DNA of 64,000 nucleotides from Enterococcus_K sp051713825 (GTDB taxonomy: Bacteria; Bacillota; Bacilli; Lactobacillales; Enterococcaceae). Shown one piece after another: positions 34,449 through 42,692 of the stretch; position 1 is the first letter of the stretch, and each line of letters begins with the position of its first letter. The notes under the pieces were generated by a model. It did not search any database and was not told the origin of the DNA. It worked only from the letters and a program-made list of their open reading frames with translations. The DNA is taken from the NCBI RefSeq assembly GCF_051713825.1, contig NZ_JBIOQR010000001.1, forward strand, positions 2,294,001 through 2,358,000, read 5' to 3'. The position numbers and the translations under genes were made by a program.

Positions 34449-35591
34449 CTACCAAAATAGTAAAATATTTTCTGACATACGTAAGGCCGCTTCGAAAAAG
34501 AAATAGTCGCCCCAAATGCAACACTCGTCAACGCCATTTCCATGGGGAACTGAGTAGACTCCATGATTTAAAATACCAGTCGACTTCAATCCTTTTGTGG
34601 TATAGGTGTCGATTAAAGAAGACATGATTTTTATGGCAAATTCTTCATAACGGGTTCTTTTTTCATCTAATAGAGGAAGATGATTTGATAGCTCAAGTAA
34701 TCCGCATACCAAGATAGCCGCAGCTGAACTATCTCTAGGCTCTTCGCCTTCTTGAAAGGACAGATCCCAGTATGGAACTAAGTCTTCGGGAAGTTTCGTC
34801 AAATAATAGTCTGCAGCTTGGCTAGCCTTTTCAAGTAAAGTAAGATCCTTCGTATACGTGAAATTTAAAGCAAAACCTAATACTGCCCAAGCTTGACCTC
34901 TAGCCCAAGTAGAGTCATCGGATTTTCCTTGAGCAGTTTTACCAAATCGTGGTCGACCAGTCAAGGTATCAAAGTAATAGGTATGGTAGGTTGAATAATC
35001 TTCACGCATTAGAAATTGCGCACAGCGTTGGATATGTTTTTTTGCCGATTGTGCATACATTGGGTTGCCTGTTAGTTTGGAGACCTGAAATAATAAAGGC
35101 ATGTTCAGTAGAGAATCAACAATTAGTCTTCCTTGTTGGTTTAAATCGTTACTTTTCCCCCACGCTTGAAACACATTAGCCGTTCGGTTATAACGTTGCA
35201 TCAAGGTGTTGCCGGCTTGTATCGTGAGGTCTTTGTATTCCTGATTACCGACTAGTAAATAAGCTGGATAAGTCGATAAACCATAGATAAACCCAATATC
35301 ATGGGTGGTCAACATCACTTGGTTATCCATGCGGTCTTTGAAAGTAGGAAGTAATGTGTAAAGAGTATTTAAATAGATTTCGTCATTGGTTATTTGATAC
35401 GCATGCCAGAGCATCCCCGTCCAAAAACCTGGTGTCCACTCAATATTTTCCCACGCTTCATAAATCAGATTTTCAGAATTTGGACTTGGGAAAGTTGTTT
35501 TATAAGTTTTTAAATTGTCATTGATTTTTGGTAGAATTTCTTGTTGAATCAAGGCCGATAATCGTTCTTTGAATGTGTGTGTGGCTTTCAT
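34449..35591 (-). CDS. Unsaturated glucuronyl hydrolase, GH88
   Basis: The toroidal enzyme carries both catalytic aspartates of GH88: THDIGFIYG and LNQQGRLIVDSLLNMPLL. Other typical segments are WTPGFWTGMLWHAYQ, STWARGQAWAVLGFAL and PRDSSAAAILVCGLLEL. GH88 removes the 4,5-unsaturated uronate left by a lyase. The start is uncertain: the ATG used gives 380 residues, close to family length, but GGAG lies about 15 bases upstream, and in-frame ATGs at 35612 and 35678 exist. There is no signal peptide from any of them. It lies just upstream of the binding-protein gene. Confidence 0.9.
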   Translation of the reverse strand: MKATHTFKERLSALIQQEILPKINDNLKTYKTTFPSPNSENLIYEAWENIEWTPGFWTGMLWHAYQITNDEIYLNTLYTLLPTFKDRMDNQVMLTTHDIGFIYGLSTYPAYLLVGNQEYKDLTIQAGNTLMQRYNRTANVFQAWGKSNDLNQQGRLIVDSLLNMPLLFQVSKLTGNPMYAQSAKKHIQRCAQFLMREDYSTYHTYYFDTLTGRPRFGKTAQGKSDDSTWARGQAWAVLGFALNFTYTKDLTLLEKASQAADYYLTKLPEDLVPYWDLSFQEGEEPRDSSAAAILVCGLLELSNHLPLLDEKRTRYEEFAIKIMSSLIDTYTTKGLKSTGILNHGVYSVPHGNGVDECCIWGDYFFFEAALRMSENILLFW

Positions 35592-35719
35592 TATCTGTAT
35601 CGTCAACTCCATTCGTTTATTTATAGGCTCATTCACGTAAGATGAAAAGGACAGCAAAAGAAGAGCAGTAGAAATCAATTATTAAAAATTTAACTCGCCC
35701 TTTGCTGTCTCTTGCTTTA

Positions 35720-36742
35720 TTATAGGGGCACAATTGTTTTCGAATCCGCAGAAGCTACTTCGGCCTCGGCAATTCGAATAGTTTCCATTGTGCTTGTTAA
35801 AGGTGCAGCTATCTGTGGATCCGTTCCTTCAAGTATACAGTTGGCAAAATGTTTAATTTCAATGTAGTAGCCACTCTCTGAATCAATTTGAGGGACAAAG
35901 CTTTCTTGATCATAGGGATAATCAGTTAGTTTCCCTTTTTCTAGTATGATGGTCCCTTTTTCAAAACTAAAACGGAAACTCATGGTAAACCCAAAATCAT
36001 CATTATTGATTGTCCAGTTATCTTGCGCGTTGACTACTTTGTCATCAAACAGATAGTTTGTTGAAACTACATCATAACCACTGCCTTCAAAGACCACCCT
36101 TCCTGTTGTTGAAACGGCAGTTGGTGTGCCGAATAACCAGTTGATTGTATCTACATCATGGATGTGTTGATCAAGTAAACAACCACCTGACTTATTTTTT
36201 TGGAGTAACCAGTTTTCCCAAGACCAGAAAGGAGTAGTTCCGCCTCTAAATAAGCTTGCCTCTGTACATTTACCATAACGATTACTTTCTATTGTTTCTT
36301 TGATGTAATTATATGAAGGAAAGAATCGCAATGTTTGACCAATCATTAATTTGCGTTTGAATTTAACGCTAGCATCAATCATCTCTTGACAAGCTTTTGA
36401 TGAGATGGCCATTGGTTTTTCACAAAATACATGTAACCCTTTTTCCATAGCCTTGGTTGCATAAGGTGCATGAAGATAAGTCGGCAAACAAAGGTCAACA
36501 TAGTCAAGCTTTTCCGTCTCAATCATTTTTTCCATGTCTGTATAAAAGTTGAATTGATGGAAATCAATGCTTTTATCACTGATATCAATATTTCCTTGTG
36601 TTAGCTTTCCTTCTTTTTTGCTGGTATTGACATCACAAATTGCCACTAGTTCAATGGGAAAGCCCTCCCTCATCAAACGCATGTATTGACTTAAATGTGA
36701 ACTTCCCATAAATCCTAAACCAACTAAACCTACTCTAATCAT
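35720..36742 (-). CDS. Gfo/Idh/MocA oxidoreductase
   Basis: The 340-residue protein has a standard dinucleotide loop VGLVGLGFMGSSH, the catalytic CEKPMAIS near residue 110 and the GGCLLDQHIHDVDTINWL segment containing the Asp-His pair used in catalysis. It resembles sugar or inositol dehydrogenases. Its start overlaps the end of the TIM-barrel gene by 8 bp. Unlike the two paired paralogues in this locus, it keeps the normal GxGxxG loop, so it probably performs a separate step, with NAD(H) as likely cofactor. The substrate is unknown. Confidence 0.87.
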   Translation of the reverse strand: MIRVGLVGLGFMGSSHLSQYMRLMREGFPIELVAICDVNTSKKEGKLTQGNIDISDKSIDFHQFNFYTDMEKMIETEKLDYVDLCLPTYLHAPYATKAMEKGLHVFCEKPMAISSKACQEMIDASVKFKRKLMIGQTLRFFPSYNYIKETIESNRYGKCTEASLFRGGTTPFWSWENWLLQKNKSGGCLLDQHIHDVDTINWLFGTPTAVSTTGRVVFEGSGYDVVSTNYLFDDKVVNAQDNWTINNDDFGFTMSFRFSFEKGTIILEKGKLTDYPYDQESFVPQIDSESGYYIEIKHFANCILEGTDPQIAAPLTSTMETIRIAEAEVASADSKTIVPL

Positions 36743-37637
36743 TATTTGTTCCTCCTATTTCCTTTTTTTGTAATGAAATGATGTGATTAAGCGCCTGACT
36801 ACTATCAAAAGTCAACTGCTCTCCAAATTGTTTATATGGAGATAGTTCACAAGTCAAAGGTCCGTTATAGTTGATAGCTGTTAGTGCAGAAATGACTGCT
36901 GCCCAGTCTATATCACCGGCTAGAAGCGAGGTGAACCCTTGAATGTTTCCAATTGATTGATTAAAATCTTTTACATGAATCTTTGCTATTCTGTGACCAA
37001 GAATTTGAATCCATTGCTCTGGAAACCCGTATTGAAGAATATTTCCGACATCAAAATAGGCACCTACATAGGGACTACCAATTGTGTCAATCAGAGTTCT
37101 CATTTCTAATGGGCTTAAAAGGAATTTATTCCAAACATTTTCTAAGCCGATTGTTACTTCTTTCATTTCTGCAAGCGGTGCAAGTTCCTTGAGTGCCTGA
37201 CTAGCTCGGCTATAACATTCATCATAAGCTTCTGTTTTGGTCACAAGTCCTGGGACAACTAAGATGGTGTCGCATTCAAGTTGTGCTGCAAACTGAAGCA
37301 TTTTTTTTACAATGGTGATACCCTTTTCTCTTTTCAAGGTATCTGATGAACTTAATGGATAGGTCCAGTGTAAAGAGGTGGATAGACTAGAAATAGGTAG
37401 AGCAAATTCTTTGCTTAAATCAAGGAGCCTCCCTATCTCATTTGATGTGCTATCTAGAGTTAAATAAGGGACGTCGCTCAATGCAAGCTCTTCACTAACG
37501 AGGGTTGGTTGACTGTTTATTTCCGATACGTTTAACTCAATCGTATCAAAACCTGCTTCTTTAACGAGTTGAAATTGTTCTCTCAATGTTAAGTTTTTTG
37601 GTAGAGACCAAACGTTCATTCCTTTTAGTAATTTCAT
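36735..37637 (-). CDS. Sugar isomerase/epimerase-like TIM barrel (AP endonuclease 2 superfamily)
   Basis: The 300-residue (beta/alpha)8 protein has the metal-binding residues of the xylose isomerase-like family: Glu in IGLENVWN, Asp in AYFDVGN, His in AKIHVKDF and Glu in LTCELSP. Members epimerise or isomerise sugars or keto-acids, and some cleave oxidised glycosides in partnership with Gfo/Idh enzymes. Here it is sandwiched between two Gfo/Idh genes, overlapping the upstream one by ATGA (4 nt) and the downstream one by 8 nt. An oxidation followed by isomerisation or cleavage is a reasonable inference. Confidence 0.84.
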   Translation of the reverse strand: MKLLKGMNVWSLPKNLTLREQFQLVKEAGFDTIELNVSEINSQPTLVSEELALSDVPYLTLDSTSNEIGRLLDLSKEFALPISSLSTSLHWTYPLSSSDTLKREKGITIVKKMLQFAAQLECDTILVVPGLVTKTEAYDECYSRASQALKELAPLAEMKEVTIGLENVWNKFLLSPLEMRTLIDTIGSPYVGAYFDVGNILQYGFPEQWIQILGHRIAKIHVKDFNQSIGNIQGFTSLLAGDIDWAAVISALTAINYNGPLTCELSPYKQFGEQLTFDSSQALNHIISLQKKEIGGTNND

Positions 37638-38605
37638 AAATTAATTGTTTCTCCTTTCTGAGCGGATTTAAAAGCAGTTTCAGTGATGTTTACCGTATAT
37701 AAACCATCTTCACCGTTAACTGGAGAAGGCTCGTTCTCATCGATTGCATGAATGAATTTTTCAATCATTAATAGATCCATGTCCTCTTCATAATAAAAAT
37801 TAGATTGCCCTCCTTTTGAGTCGTTGAATACAGACATCTTGCGACCAAAGCCATCCATAACTAAGTAACCTTTTTCAAAAACTAATTCCATAACAGCATC
37901 TCCCCAAACAGGATAAGAGTGAGGTCTATTCCATGAAGTATCTAGCGACATGATGACCCCTGTTTCAAAACGAATCTGAACTAAGCCAATGTCTTCTACG
38001 AGTAAGGAAGGCATGCTCCTTTCTTTGTAAGCTGTTACGGTTTTCGGTGTAAGATCAAAAAAATAACGAACAAGGTCACAAATATGAACGGTGTGATCAA
38101 TTAAAGCTCCCCCACCAGAAAGCGCTGGATTAATAAACCACCCCCCGGGATTCTTGCCATGATTTGATGCATTGATTGAACGTAGCTTTCCTAGTGAATG
38201 TGTATGGAGTATCTGTTTCATATCTTGGGCAACTTTTGAAAACCGAACAGGATGTGCAACCATCAATTTCACATTTGCTTGTTGAGTTGCATCGATCATC
38301 TCTTGTGCGTCGTCACCAGAAAGCGCCATTGGTTTTTCTACAATCACGTGTTTGTTTGCCGCTGCGGCTTTTAGTACAAGTGATTTATGAAAAACATTCT
38401 CTGAACAGATTAATGCGGTATCACAGTCAGTTTTTAACAACTCATCTAATGATTCAAAGCGAAGTAGCTGATTTTTTTTCGCAAATTGTTCCGCTCTGAC
38501 TGGATCGTTATCGTATACACCTAAAATGTCAATTTTCTTATCTATAAATATCTTTAAATAACTAGTCACGTGCATATGTGCCACGCCTAGGATACATAAT
38601 TTCAA
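37634..38605 (-). CDS. Gfo/Idh/MocA-like protein, paired with a small protein (copy 1)
   Basis: The 323-residue protein has the fold and VEKPMALS motif (residues 90-92 for EKP) of the family. Its dinucleotide loop, however, reads ILGVAHMH, not GxGxxG. The partner copy at 40597 has IIGCAHMQ, so this is a shared subfamily trait. Both also share NHGKNPGGWF, the GGGA-IDH motif and LDTSWNRP-PxWGDA. A small gene lies 28 bp upstream in both pairs. The altered loop could mean a different cofactor or a tightly bound one. The substrate is unknown. Confidence 0.82.
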   Translation of the reverse strand: MKLCILGVAHMHVTSYLKIFIDKKIDILGVYDNDPVRAEQFAKKNQLLRFESLDELLKTDCDTALICSENVFHKSLVLKAAAANKHVIVEKPMALSGDDAQEMIDATQQANVKLMVAHPVRFSKVAQDMKQILHTHSLGKLRSINASNHGKNPGGWFINPALSGGGALIDHTVHICDLVRYFFDLTPKTVTAYKERSMPSLLVEDIGLVQIRFETGVIMSLDTSWNRPHSYPVWGDAVMELVFEKGYLVMDGFGRKMSVFNDSKGGQSNFYYEEDMDLLMIEKFIHAIDENEPSPVNGEDGLYTVNITETAFKSAQKGETINL

Positions 38606-38633
38606 TTTTTTTCAACTCCTGATACTTTATTTT

Positions 38634-39011
38634 TCAATGAAAGTGAGTGACTAAACTTCCGTGGTAGGTTCCTCCAAATGCGCTGTCTGTAGAGGTGTCT
38701 AATTGAATCATTACATGCTCGCCAACGAGTTCAACCTTCAGTATGGGACTGGCAACTTTTGTTACTGCGAGACTTATATTAAAGAGTCCTTTCTTATCTA
38801 ATCGACCCGAAATAAGAGTCGTCTGTTGATTCACTAACTCATGGACGTCTGTTAACTTGCCATTGGATAATTGCTCGACAAGCGAGATTACTTGTTCTTT
38901 CATTGTACTTATGGCTGTTGGTTCATTTTCAAAATAAGATAATCGAATAAAGGATATCTTATTTAGTTTATTTTCTTTACATGCTTTTTTGAGTTGAACG
39001 TAAATTGACAT
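38634..39011 (-). CDS. Small uncharacterised protein paired with Gfo/Idh (copy 1)
   Basis: The chosen product has 125 residues from the ATG after AAAGGAAATACTCTC; an upstream extension of 13 codons lacks a site and would cross the cre box. I recognise no named family. It aligns along its length with the 164-residue protein at 40106: LNKISFIRLSYF against LGKIEISRYSL, and KVELVGEHVMIQLDT against LVELSGAVGMYQYDS. That second segment also resembles the C-terminal beta-sheet of Gfo/Idh proteins. It is soluble, is first in the leftward operon and is probably a partner of the Gfo/Idh protein. Confidence 0.6.
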   Translation of the reverse strand: MSIYVQLKKACKENKLNKISFIRLSYFENEPTAISTMKEQVISLVEQLSNGKLTDVHELVNQQTTLISGRLDKKGLFNISLAVTKVASPILKVELVGEHVMIQLDTSTDSAFGGTYHGSLVTHFH

Positions 39012-39035
39012 GAGAGTATTTCCTTTCTGTTTTTT

Positions 39036-39050
39036 TGTATGCGGTTTCAA
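39036..39050 (-). promoter_or_regulatory. Perfect cre site before the leftward glycan operon
   Basis: Read leftward, TTGAAACCGCATACA fits the CcpA consensus WTGNAANCGNWNNCA at all positions. It lies 25 bp upstream of the first gene, where CcpA would block transcription when glucose is present. Confidence 0.75.
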
Positions 39051-39204
39051 TCCGTAAGTACAAAATAACTTATTTTAGGTTACGTTTATTTATCCAAAAG
39101 GACTTTTTATTTGTCTTTTTAGGCAATTCTTATTTCTACATAAGAAAACGTATTCGTAATATGACATAATCTATTTATACTCATAAAGGAGGTTCTACGG
39201 ATAC

Positions 39205-40095
39205 ATGGATAGTAAACGACCAACTAGTGGTGTCAACCTTCCGACTATTAACCTATCGAACTTATCCTATCTGAAGTGTGATACGAAAGGAAAAAAACGC
39301 CCTACTTCTTTTTTTTATTGGCGACTGTATTTTGTTACTACTGGTAATTTGATAGTGGATTATGATGACCAGATACTCCAAGTCCATGCAGGTGAGTATT
39401 GTGTCATTAAAAGACTTCAAGATCACCTTCTAGAGACCAGAGAACTACCAGTCAAATTTTTACTTGTTGAATTTTCTTGCCAAGAAGCAGATACAGCGTT
39501 CCTCTCTACTTTGTTGAACCAAACACACCAAGCATCTGATGAACAATTGGATCTATTAGAAAAAATTTTTTCTAACTGTCAATGTGGGGATGCGAATCTA
39601 GTTAATGGAGAAATCTCATTGTTAGAAGTACCTGTGTTCCAGATACAGTTAATGATTATTTACTTCTTAGAGCTTCTATATTTGACCAATTACAAAAAAC
39701 AGCCAATCATGTTTATAGAATCGGGGAAATTGTCAAAGGAATACAGTCGTGAGTTAATTAATGAGGTTATTCATTTTATGGAAAAGAATTTGAGTGAAAA
39801 TATTACGATAAAAGAATTAGCAAAGCACTTCTTTATTAGCCCTACCTCTTTGAAAAAGTTTTTTAAGGAGGATACTGGCTATAGTTTAATTAACTATTTT
39901 AGAACATTAAAAATGGAGCAGGCCAAGCTTTGGATACGAGAAGATGATCAGTTATTTACGACAATTGCTCAGAACTTAGGGTATGAGAGTATTCATCAAT
40001 TCTCCAAGACATTCAAACGATATACAGGATTAAGTCCGACTACGTACAAGAAATCAATTCAATCAATTGATGAACAATTTGATTCATTATTATAG
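39205..40095 (+). CDS. AraC-family regulator of the glycan locus
   Basis: The 296-residue protein has an N-terminal cupin-like sensor (YWRLYFVTTGNLIVDYDDQILQVHAGEYCVI) and two C-terminal helix-turn-helix motifs: ITIKELAKHFFISPTSLKKFFK and the AraC signature IAQNLGYESIHQFSKTFKRYTGLSP. It lies between the leftward 11-gene operon and the rightward small/Gfo-Idh pair, which it precedes by 10 bp. It probably activates both in response to an imported sugar. AAAGGAGG lies 12 bases before the ATG, a rather long spacing. The 153-bp upstream region also holds an AAAATAA/TTATTTT palindrome at 39062-39076. Confidence 0.88.
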   Translation: MDSKRPTSGVNLPTINLSNLSYLKCDTKGKKRPTSFFYWRLYFVTTGNLIVDYDDQILQVHAGEYCVIKRLQDHLLETRELPVKFLLVEFSCQEADTAFLSTLLNQTHQASDEQLDLLEKIFSNCQCGDANLVNGEISLLEVPVFQIQLMIIYFLELLYLTNYKKQPIMFIESGKLSKEYSRELINEVIHFMEKNLSENITIKELAKHFFISPTSLKKFFKEDTGYSLINYFRTLKMEQAKLWIREDDQLFTTIAQNLGYESIHQFSKTFKRYTGLSPTTYKKSIQSIDEQFDSLL

Positions 40096-40105
40096 GAGGA
40101 AGCGG

Positions 40106-40600
40106 ATGAAAATTGAAGAGGCACACATGTTAAGACTTGTGAACAATGGAACATTAGGAAAAATTGAAATTAGTCGCTATTCTTTGTCAACAGACTCCTT
40201 TTCTAAGGAAGAGGAAGTGAAGATTATGGAGGAAGTGCTCGAGTTTCTGTTAGCCTGCCATAAGCATAGACCAAAAAGAATTTATGCTTCCTCAAATAAC
40301 GAGCGTTCACTCTATATTATTACCATGCAGTTTGTTAATCAGTCGCTGTGCAACCTTTTATTAGATTTTTCGAGAAGTGTAACAGGCTACCGTAAGTTAG
40401 TAGAATTATCTGGCGCTGTTGGAATGTATCAATATGATTCATTGCAGCCAACTTCGTTTCACTCAACGTACTTAAGTCAAGCCAACTATTTACCAGAAAA
40501 TAAAGCACAAAACTCTGTAAATATAGTACAAGAATTAATGAGGAAAATTGAAGAAAGTTGTGTAAGTCGAAAGAAGCTTGAACTGGAGGACGATATATGA
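40106..40600 (+). CDS. Small uncharacterised protein paired with Gfo/Idh (copy 2)
   Basis: The 164-residue soluble protein from the ATG after GGAGG is a diverged relative of the 125-residue protein at 38634, with a C-terminal charged extension (ENKAQNSVNIVQELMRKIEESC and on). It has no recognised family. Its stop overlaps the start of the following Gfo/Idh gene by ATGA, so the two are made together. A start 13 codons upstream would overlap the AraC gene and the ribosome site. The core LVELSGAVGMYQYDS resembles a strand of the Gfo/Idh C-terminal domain, suggesting it contributes to, or regulates, its partner. Confidence 0.6.
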   Translation: MKIEEAHMLRLVNNGTLGKIEISRYSLSTDSFSKEEEVKIMEEVLEFLLACHKHRPKRIYASSNNERSLYIITMQFVNQSLCNLLLDFSRSVTGYRKLVELSGAVGMYQYDSLQPTSFHSTYLSQANYLPENKAQNSVNIVQELMRKIEESCVSRKKLELEDDI

Positions 40601-41598
40601 AAGTTGGAATTATTGGGTGTGCTCATATGCAGACAGAAGTGTATACAGGGATATTCTTAGACGAAGGCATACAAGTTACAGGCGTTTATGACCGAAACCA
40701 TGTAACTGGTTTGAACTTTGCACAAAAAATGAACATTACTTATTATGATAATATTGAAGAAATTCTTCTTTCAGAGATTGATACGGTTCTGATCTGTTCT
40801 GAAAACTCTTTGCATTATGACTATACCTTGGCTGCAGCCTATCATAAGAAACACGTGATTATCGAAAAACCGCTCGCTTTAAATACTTCAGATGCAATTC
40901 GTATGATTTTAGTCTGTCGAGAGCACAATGTGAAACTAATGGTTGCCCATCCTCTACGATTTTCTCCAACTATTTTAGAATTAAAAAAAATCTACCAAAC
41001 AGGCGAATTAGGAAAAATTCTTTGTATTAATGGTACGAATCATGGTAAAAATCCTGGCGGTTGGTTTTTAAATAAAGAACTGGCGGGAGGAGGAGCCATC
41101 ATTGATCACATGATTCATTTGATTGATTTAACTAAATGGTTGTTTGAATTTGAGATTGATTCAATTTATACAATGAAACATGCTTCTACTTATTCTGATA
41201 TTGAGGATAGCGGTTTAATTCATATTAATTTTACAAATGAAGTTTTTATGAGCCTAGATACATCCTGGAACCGACCGTTAAATTTTCCTATATGGGGCGA
41301 TGCGACGCTAGAAATTATTACAGACAGAGGTCAAGTGATTGTGGATGGGATTGGAAGGAAAAGTGATTTATTCATTCGAGATTCTTCCCAGGAGTTTACA
41401 CTTTTTGAGAAAAGTATGGATGTTGAAATGATTCAATCCTTTATTGAGTGTGTTAAAAACGATTTACCAGAGCCTGTTACAGGCTACGATGGTTTATATA
41501 CGGTGAAAATTGCTAGCTTGGCCTATGAATCGGCGAAACAAGACCGAATTATTTATCAATCTGAATTTAAAGACATCCTTAAAAAAGAGACGACTTGA
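40597..41598 (+). CDS. Gfo/Idh/MocA-like protein, paired with a small protein (copy 2)
   Basis: The 333-residue protein is a close paralogue of the protein at 37634. It shares the unusual loop IIGCAHMQ, IEKPLALN, TNHGKNPGGWFLNKELAGGGAIIDHMIHLIDL and SLDTSWNRPLNFPIWGDA. It is translationally coupled to the small gene before it and ends the AraC operon. The presence of two such pairs on opposite strands, one in each operon, suggests an ancient duplication with later specialisation, perhaps for two sugars or two anomers. The reaction is unknown. Confidence 0.82.
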   Translation: MKVGIIGCAHMQTEVYTGIFLDEGIQVTGVYDRNHVTGLNFAQKMNITYYDNIEEILLSEIDTVLICSENSLHYDYTLAAAYHKKHVIIEKPLALNTSDAIRMILVCREHNVKLMVAHPLRFSPTILELKKIYQTGELGKILCINGTNHGKNPGGWFLNKELAGGGAIIDHMIHLIDLTKWLFEFEIDSIYTMKHASTYSDIEDSGLIHINFTNEVFMSLDTSWNRPLNFPIWGDATLEIITDRGQVIVDGIGRKSDLFIRDSSQEFTLFEKSMDVEMIQSFIECVKNDLPEPVTGYDGLYTVKIASLAYESAKQDRIIYQSEFKDILKKETT

Positions 41599-41634
41599 GT
41601 ATGGGTACGGGATGTGAAATTGATATCTAAATAA

Positions 41635-41676
41635 CTAGAGCCTATAACACCTTTATTAACAGGCTATAGGCTCTAG
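41635..41676. terminator. Hairpin between convergent Gfo/Idh and LacI genes
   Basis: CTAGAGCCTATA and its exact complement form a 12-bp stem around an 18-nt loop. The T-tracts are weak, but its place between convergent genes fits a two-way terminator. Confidence 0.65.
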
Positions 41677-41699
41677 AGGTTTAATCAAGCACTAAAAAA

Positions 41700-42680
41700 T
41701 CAGGTTGTCAGACCAAACAGCTCATTATTCATTAGGATGACTTTCTTCTCAAGTTCTTCATTTGGCGTTTGTTTGATTCGTTCGAGCATCATGGTGGCTG
41801 CAGTCTCCCCTATTTTGGCTGTAGGAGGGTTAATCGTGATTTGCGGAAGAATGCTTTGTTCACCTTGGTCTAAATAGTCATAGTGGCCAAAAACAATTTC
41901 TTCTCCGACAACCACTCGTTTTTGGTTAAAACATTCTAAGGCACCGATCGACATGTTGTAGTTACTGACAAATAGAGCCGTTACGCCTTTATCGATCAGT
42001 TGTTCGGCCCCTAAAAACCCACTTTTTCTGGTGTAATCCCCTTCGTAGATTTCTAAGGTTACAGACTGATTTATAGCGATAGCTTCTTGTGCACCCAGCA
42101 GCCGTTCTCTTGCCGTATAATCTTCTTGAGGGGCAGAGATATAGCCAATCTTTTGGTGTCCTTGTTGGATGTAATGTTCGATTACCTCTCGAACACTTTG
42201 ACGGTCATTGAGTAAAATAGCATCTGCTTGTTGTTGCGTATCGGGATAATTAATGGAGACCAATGGGACTTGGATTTTTTCCAATTTTTTTAAATCTACC
42301 CATTCTTCTCCAGATAAAAAGACAATCAATCCGTCGACAGAATGTTTCATTAGATAACTGATTTTTTCATCAACTTGTCTACTTTCGTCAGAAAAGCCAC
42401 TTAATAATAAACTATACCCATTCTCTTCTGCGACTTTTTCAATACCGGAAACAACCTCAGAACCAAATCGGCTGGAAATACTATTCATTAGTAAGCCGAT
42501 AGAAAAGCTCCGATTGTTTTTGAGTCCTTTGGCGATGATATTCTCCTTGTAATCTAATTCTTTGATTGCCTGCGCAATTTTTTCCATATTGGTTTCCTTT
42601 AATTGTTGTCCATTTAGATATCTTGATACGCTTCCTAAAGAAACGCCGGCAAGCTTTGCCACATCCCTAATCGATGCCAT
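41700..42680 (-). CDS. LacI-family regulator
   Basis: The 326-residue protein starts with the LacI DNA-binding motif ASIRDVAKLAGVSLGSVSRYLNG and hinge KGLKNNRSFSIGLL, followed by a periplasmic-binding-type sensor domain. It is the last gene of a leftward EIIC-GH3-LacI operon, 12 bp after the GH3 gene. A perfect 12-bp palindrome of LacI type, TGAACCGGTTCA, lies upstream of the first gene, so it is likely an autoregulated repressor of beta-glucoside use. The effector is unknown. Confidence 0.9.
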   Translation of the reverse strand: MASIRDVAKLAGVSLGSVSRYLNGQQLKETNMEKIAQAIKELDYKENIIAKGLKNNRSFSIGLLMNSISSRFGSEVVSGIEKVAEENGYSLLLSGFSDESRQVDEKISYLMKHSVDGLIVFLSGEEWVDLKKLEKIQVPLVSINYPDTQQQADAILLNDRQSVREVIEHYIQQGHQKIGYISAPQEDYTARERLLGAQEAIAINQSVTLEIYEGDYTRKSGFLGAEQLIDKGVTALFVSNYNMSIGALECFNQKRVVVGEEIVFGHYDYLDQGEQSILPQITINPPTAKIGETAATMMLERIKQTPNEELEKKVILMNNELFGLTT

Positions 42681-42692
42681 CGTTATACACTC

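Noticed and set aside
38634..39011. Small gene as a C-glycoside cleavage subunit of the DUF6379 type
   Set aside because: The neighbourhood (Gfo/Idh plus TIM barrel) recalls that system, but the small protein does not show the pattern I associate with DUF6379, so the assignment was not made.
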